A DNA stretch of 64,000 bases, taken from Leptospira sp. WS4.C2. GTDB taxonomy: Bacteria; Spirochaetota; Leptospiria; Leptospirales; Leptospiraceae. Positions 61,966 through 64,000 of the stretch are shown here, in pieces (within the stretch, counting starts at the first letter, position 1; each line of letters begins with the position of its first letter). The notes under the pieces are model-generated. The model was not told the origin of the DNA and made no database searches. It was given only the letters and a program-made list of their open reading frames with translations. A program made the translations under genes and the position numbers. Location: assembly GCF_040833985.1 (NCBI RefSeq), contig NZ_CP162139.1, forward strand, positions 868,001-932,000. The letters run 5' to 3'.

Positions 61966-62983
61966 TGCAAACAAAGTTACATATAAAGAAGCAGGTGTTG
62001 ATACCGAAAAAGGACAAGAGTTTGTAAAAAGAATCAAATCAAATGTAGCATCGACTCATAACAAAAATGTTTTGGGTGGGCTTGGTGGGTTTGCCGCCTG
62101 TTATGATGTTAGTTTTCTCAAATCATATAACGAACCGATTCTTTTATCTGGAACTGATGGTGTTGGAACCAAACTTCAAATTGCACGGTTATTAGACATT
62201 CATGATACGGTTGGAATTGATTTGGTTGCCATGTGTGTGAACGATATCCTTGTGAACGGTGGGAAACCATTGTTTTTCCAGGACTATATTGCTTGTGGGA
62301 AACTGTTTTTGCCACGTATGGAAGCCATTGTATCAGGGATTGTAAAGGGTTGTAAGTTGGCTGATTGTGCACTTGTAGGTGGGGAAACTGCGGAACATCC
62401 AGGTGTTATGCCAGATGATGAATATGATTTAGCTGGATTTGTGGTTGGTGTTGTTGAAAAACAAAATATGATTGATGGACATACCATCAAAGCAGGTGAT
62501 TCCATAATCGGACTTGGATCTTCTGGACCACATAGCAACGGTTTTTCGCTCATCCGAAGATTATTATTAAAAGATGGGAAATTACCATCTTCATCCAGTG
62601 ATTTAGATTTTTTAAAAAATTATGTGTTCCAACCCACTAAAATTTACGTAAAAACAATTTTATCTTTAATCGAAAAGTTTTCTATCAAAGGAATGGTTCA
62701 TATCACTGGCGGCGGGTTTTACGAAAATATTCCTAGGGTGTTACCTACTGGTATTGGTGCTGAAATAAGTAATCTTCCAGAAAGTTATGTTTTTTCCAAA
62801 CTAGAAAAAGACCATTCCTTGGATCGTCATGATATGTATGGAACCTTTAATATGGGGATTGGATACATTCTGGTTGTAGACCCGGCTCAAGTTGATGTGG
62901 TGATGAGTGAACTACAAATTCTCGGTGAAGAGGCTTATTTGATTGGTAAAACTGATTCTACTGGAAAAATTACAATTAAGTAG
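61958..62983 (+). CDS. purM: Phosphoribosylformylglycinamidine cyclo-ligase
   Basis: AIR synthase, fifth step of purine synthesis. 341 residues from the ATG at 61958, with AGGA about 7 nt upstream. Landmarks: VTYKEAGVDTEKG, LSGTDGVGTKLQIA, DLVAMCVNDILVNG, GETAEHPGVM, GLGSSGPHSNGFS and HITGGGFYENIPRVLP. The frame is open back to 61895, but that part overlaps murI and does not resemble PurM. It overlaps murI by 8 nt and, at its end, the convergent kinase gene by 8 nt. Confidence 0.95.
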   Translation: MSDANKVTYKEAGVDTEKGQEFVKRIKSNVASTHNKNVLGGLGGFAACYDVSFLKSYNEPILLSGTDGVGTKLQIARLLDIHDTVGIDLVAMCVNDILVNGGKPLFFQDYIACGKLFLPRMEAIVSGIVKGCKLADCALVGGETAEHPGVMPDDEYDLAGFVVGVVEKQNMIDGHTIKAGDSIIGLGSSGPHSNGFSLIRRLLLKDGKLPSSSSDLDFLKNYVFQPTKIYVKTILSLIEKFSIKGMVHITGGGFYENIPRVLPTGIGAEISNLPESYVFSKLEKDHSLDRHDMYGTFNMGIGYILVVDPAQVDVVMSELQILGEEAYLIGKTDSTGKITIK

Positions 62984-64000
62984 TTAAAGGAAAACTAACC
63001 TTAAAAATTGTCCTGCCTGGGGATGAGTCAAACTCAACATTTGCATTATGCCTATTTGCGATTTCTTTGACAAGATACAATCCAAGCCCTAAACCATCCC
63101 CTGTTGTTTTTGTTGAGAAAAAAGGCATAAAGATTTTGGAATGATTTTCTTGTGGTATCCCCATACCAGAATCTTCGATCTCCACAAAAACAGTCTCAGC
63201 TTTTTTGAAACTTCTAACTTGTATTGTTCCTTTGGATGCAACTGCTTGGATAGAATTCCAAATGATTTGGCTCCAGAGTTGGACTAGGTCACCTTGGATA
63301 CACCGAACATTCCCACTATATTCTAAATTCAGTATCAGATTAATATCTCTTAAAAAATGTTCCTTATAGAGTGAAATTGCAGAATGGATTGTATCGGTTA
63401 AAGAATAGTCATTGAGTTCTAAGTTTGATTGTAAGCCTGCAAAGTTTTTGAGTGTATAGGTAATTTTTGAAAGCCTTTTTACTGAGTATAAAATATGTTC
63501 AGAAGATTGTTTTACGAGTAATAATCTTCTTAAAGTTTGGAAGTCTTCTTTATTTTGAATTGCCGATTTTATTTTTAAGATGATAGGGTATGGTAAATTA
63601 CGTATTCCAGAATCTACAAAAAGTTCAGCGAGGTCTTCCTCAAATGGAACTAAATATTGTTTGAAGCTCTCTGTTAGAGATTTACGAGCTTGTCTATTGG
63701 TTAGTCCAGTTAAGATACGAAGACCATCGGATTCCGTATCAAGGATTGATTGCATTAATTCGCTAATTCGTATACTAGAATCATGAATCCTTTCTTCTTC
63801 CCATTCAGATACCAATGTTTCTACAGATGACTTAATCATGCCAATAGGATTATTGATTTCATGGGCAAGTCCTGATACGAGCTGTCCCAGGGAGACCAAC
63901 TTTTCGTTCTGAATTAATTTTTGTTGAGCTTCTCGTAAAGCATAGAGTGCAGAGTTTAGTTCAAAGTTACTCGATTGGAGTTCTTTGGTTCTAGCTTTTA
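62976..64000 (-). CDS. Sensor histidine kinase, 5' part outside window
   Basis: The frame stays open to the right edge, so only the C-terminal 340 or so residues are visible. It begins within a coiled-coil linker (KELQSSNFELNSALYALRE...). The dimerisation helix has the phospho-acceptor His in GLAHEINNPIGMI. The ATP-binding domain has DSGMGIPQ, FFSTKTTGDGLGLGL and the final SPGRTIFKVSFPL. The long linker, with many Glu, Lys and Leu residues, suggests an N-terminal sensor domain upstream. The TTG at 63899 is not the true start. It is convergent with purM (8-nt overlap). The signal is unknown. Confidence 0.85.
   Translation of the reverse strand, partial: KARTKELQSSNFELNSALYALREAQQKLIQNEKLVSLGQLVSGLAHEINNPIGMIKSSVETLVSEWEEERIHDSSIRISELMQSILDTESDGLRILTGLTNRQARKSLTESFKQYLVPFEEDLAELFVDSGIRNLPYPIILKIKSAIQNKEDFQTLRRLLLVKQSSEHILYSVKRLSKITYTLKNFAGLQSNLELNDYSLTDTIHSAISLYKEHFLRDINLILNLEYSGNVRCIQGDLVQLWSQIIWNSIQAVASKGTIQVRSFKKAETVFVEIEDSGMGIPQENHSKIFMPFFSTKTTGDGLGLGLYLVKEIANRHNANVEFDSSPGRTIFKVSFPLTT

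Noticed and set aside
1..64000. CRISPR arrays, tRNA genes, transposases or prophage genes
   Set aside because: Looked for and not seen. The only repeats are the 5S copies with their flanks and small palindromes.

Overview
The window looks like chromosomal DNA of a double-membrane spirochaete, most likely Leptospira (possibly a free-living species). This is inferred from sequence style and gene content: AT-rich DNA, two isolated 5S rRNA genes not linked to 16S/23S, many lipoproteins with loose lipoboxes, and several large proteins found only in narrow lineages. No 16S rRNA or other decisive marker is present. Genes are densely packed, with many 1-8 nt overlaps. No insertion sequence, tRNA, CRISPR array or phage gene was seen.

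Layout. 0-3.7 kb: a partial gene, a crotonase-fold protein without the usual catalytic glutamates, an FNR/CRP regulator with FNR-like cysteines, a rhomboid protease and a small coiled-coil-like protein. 3.7-7.1 kb: a 36-residue membrane ORF, then hisB-hisH-hisA and a VKOR-thioredoxin fusion in one run. 7.1-11.7 kb (minus strand): a UbiB-like kinase, feoA, feoB and a NeuB-family synthase. 11.8-13.8 kb: a protein with an XPB-associated domain but no helicase. 13.9-18.8 kb: a small hypothetical gene, lnt, a lipase foldase, its lipase and a divergent TetR regulator. 18.9-25.6 kb: a TPM-domain protein, a GNAT acetyltransferase, glycyl-tRNA synthetase, a TonB-like membrane protein with a PrsW-like protease, and a GyrI-like protein.

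25.7-33.9 kb: two identical 5S rRNA genes sharing a roughly 285-nt 3' flank bracket a 7.6 kb segment. It carries a VOC protein, a 56-residue ORF, a TetR regulator, a CrtI-like flavoprotein, a three-domain ferredoxin-type reductase, an AT-rich GT-C-like membrane protein and a beta-barrel protein. A 23-bp palindrome lies between the TetR gene and the redox pair. The first 5S copy has a 208-nt insertion that repeats the 5S 3' end. The segment looks like an accessory block inserted at, or duplicated with, a 5S gene.

34-40 kb: a copper/silver-type CzcCBA/CusCBA efflux operon with an unusually short adaptor. 40-45 kb: a hybrid histidine kinase, an NRAMP relative without the DPGN motif, and an NhaC antiporter. 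44.8-57.6 kb: a sigma-like HTH protein, a STAS protein, an AsmA-like protein, a DUF1318/YdbL-like lipoprotein and a 2,646-residue protein (beta-propeller, TPR array, CHAT-like C terminus lacking the catalytic His and Cys). The last three form a tight unit resembling E. coli ydbH-ynbE-ydbL with a giant scaffold added; I consider this the most promising undescribed system here. 57.6-64 kb: a DUF2265 aminopeptidase lipoprotein, an HtrA protease, an aminotransferase, murI, purM and a histidine kinase cut by the window edge.

Several genes (hisB, the TPM gene, perhaps the gene at 3160) have promoter-like hexamers placed so that transcription would begin at or next to the ATG, suggesting leaderless mRNAs.
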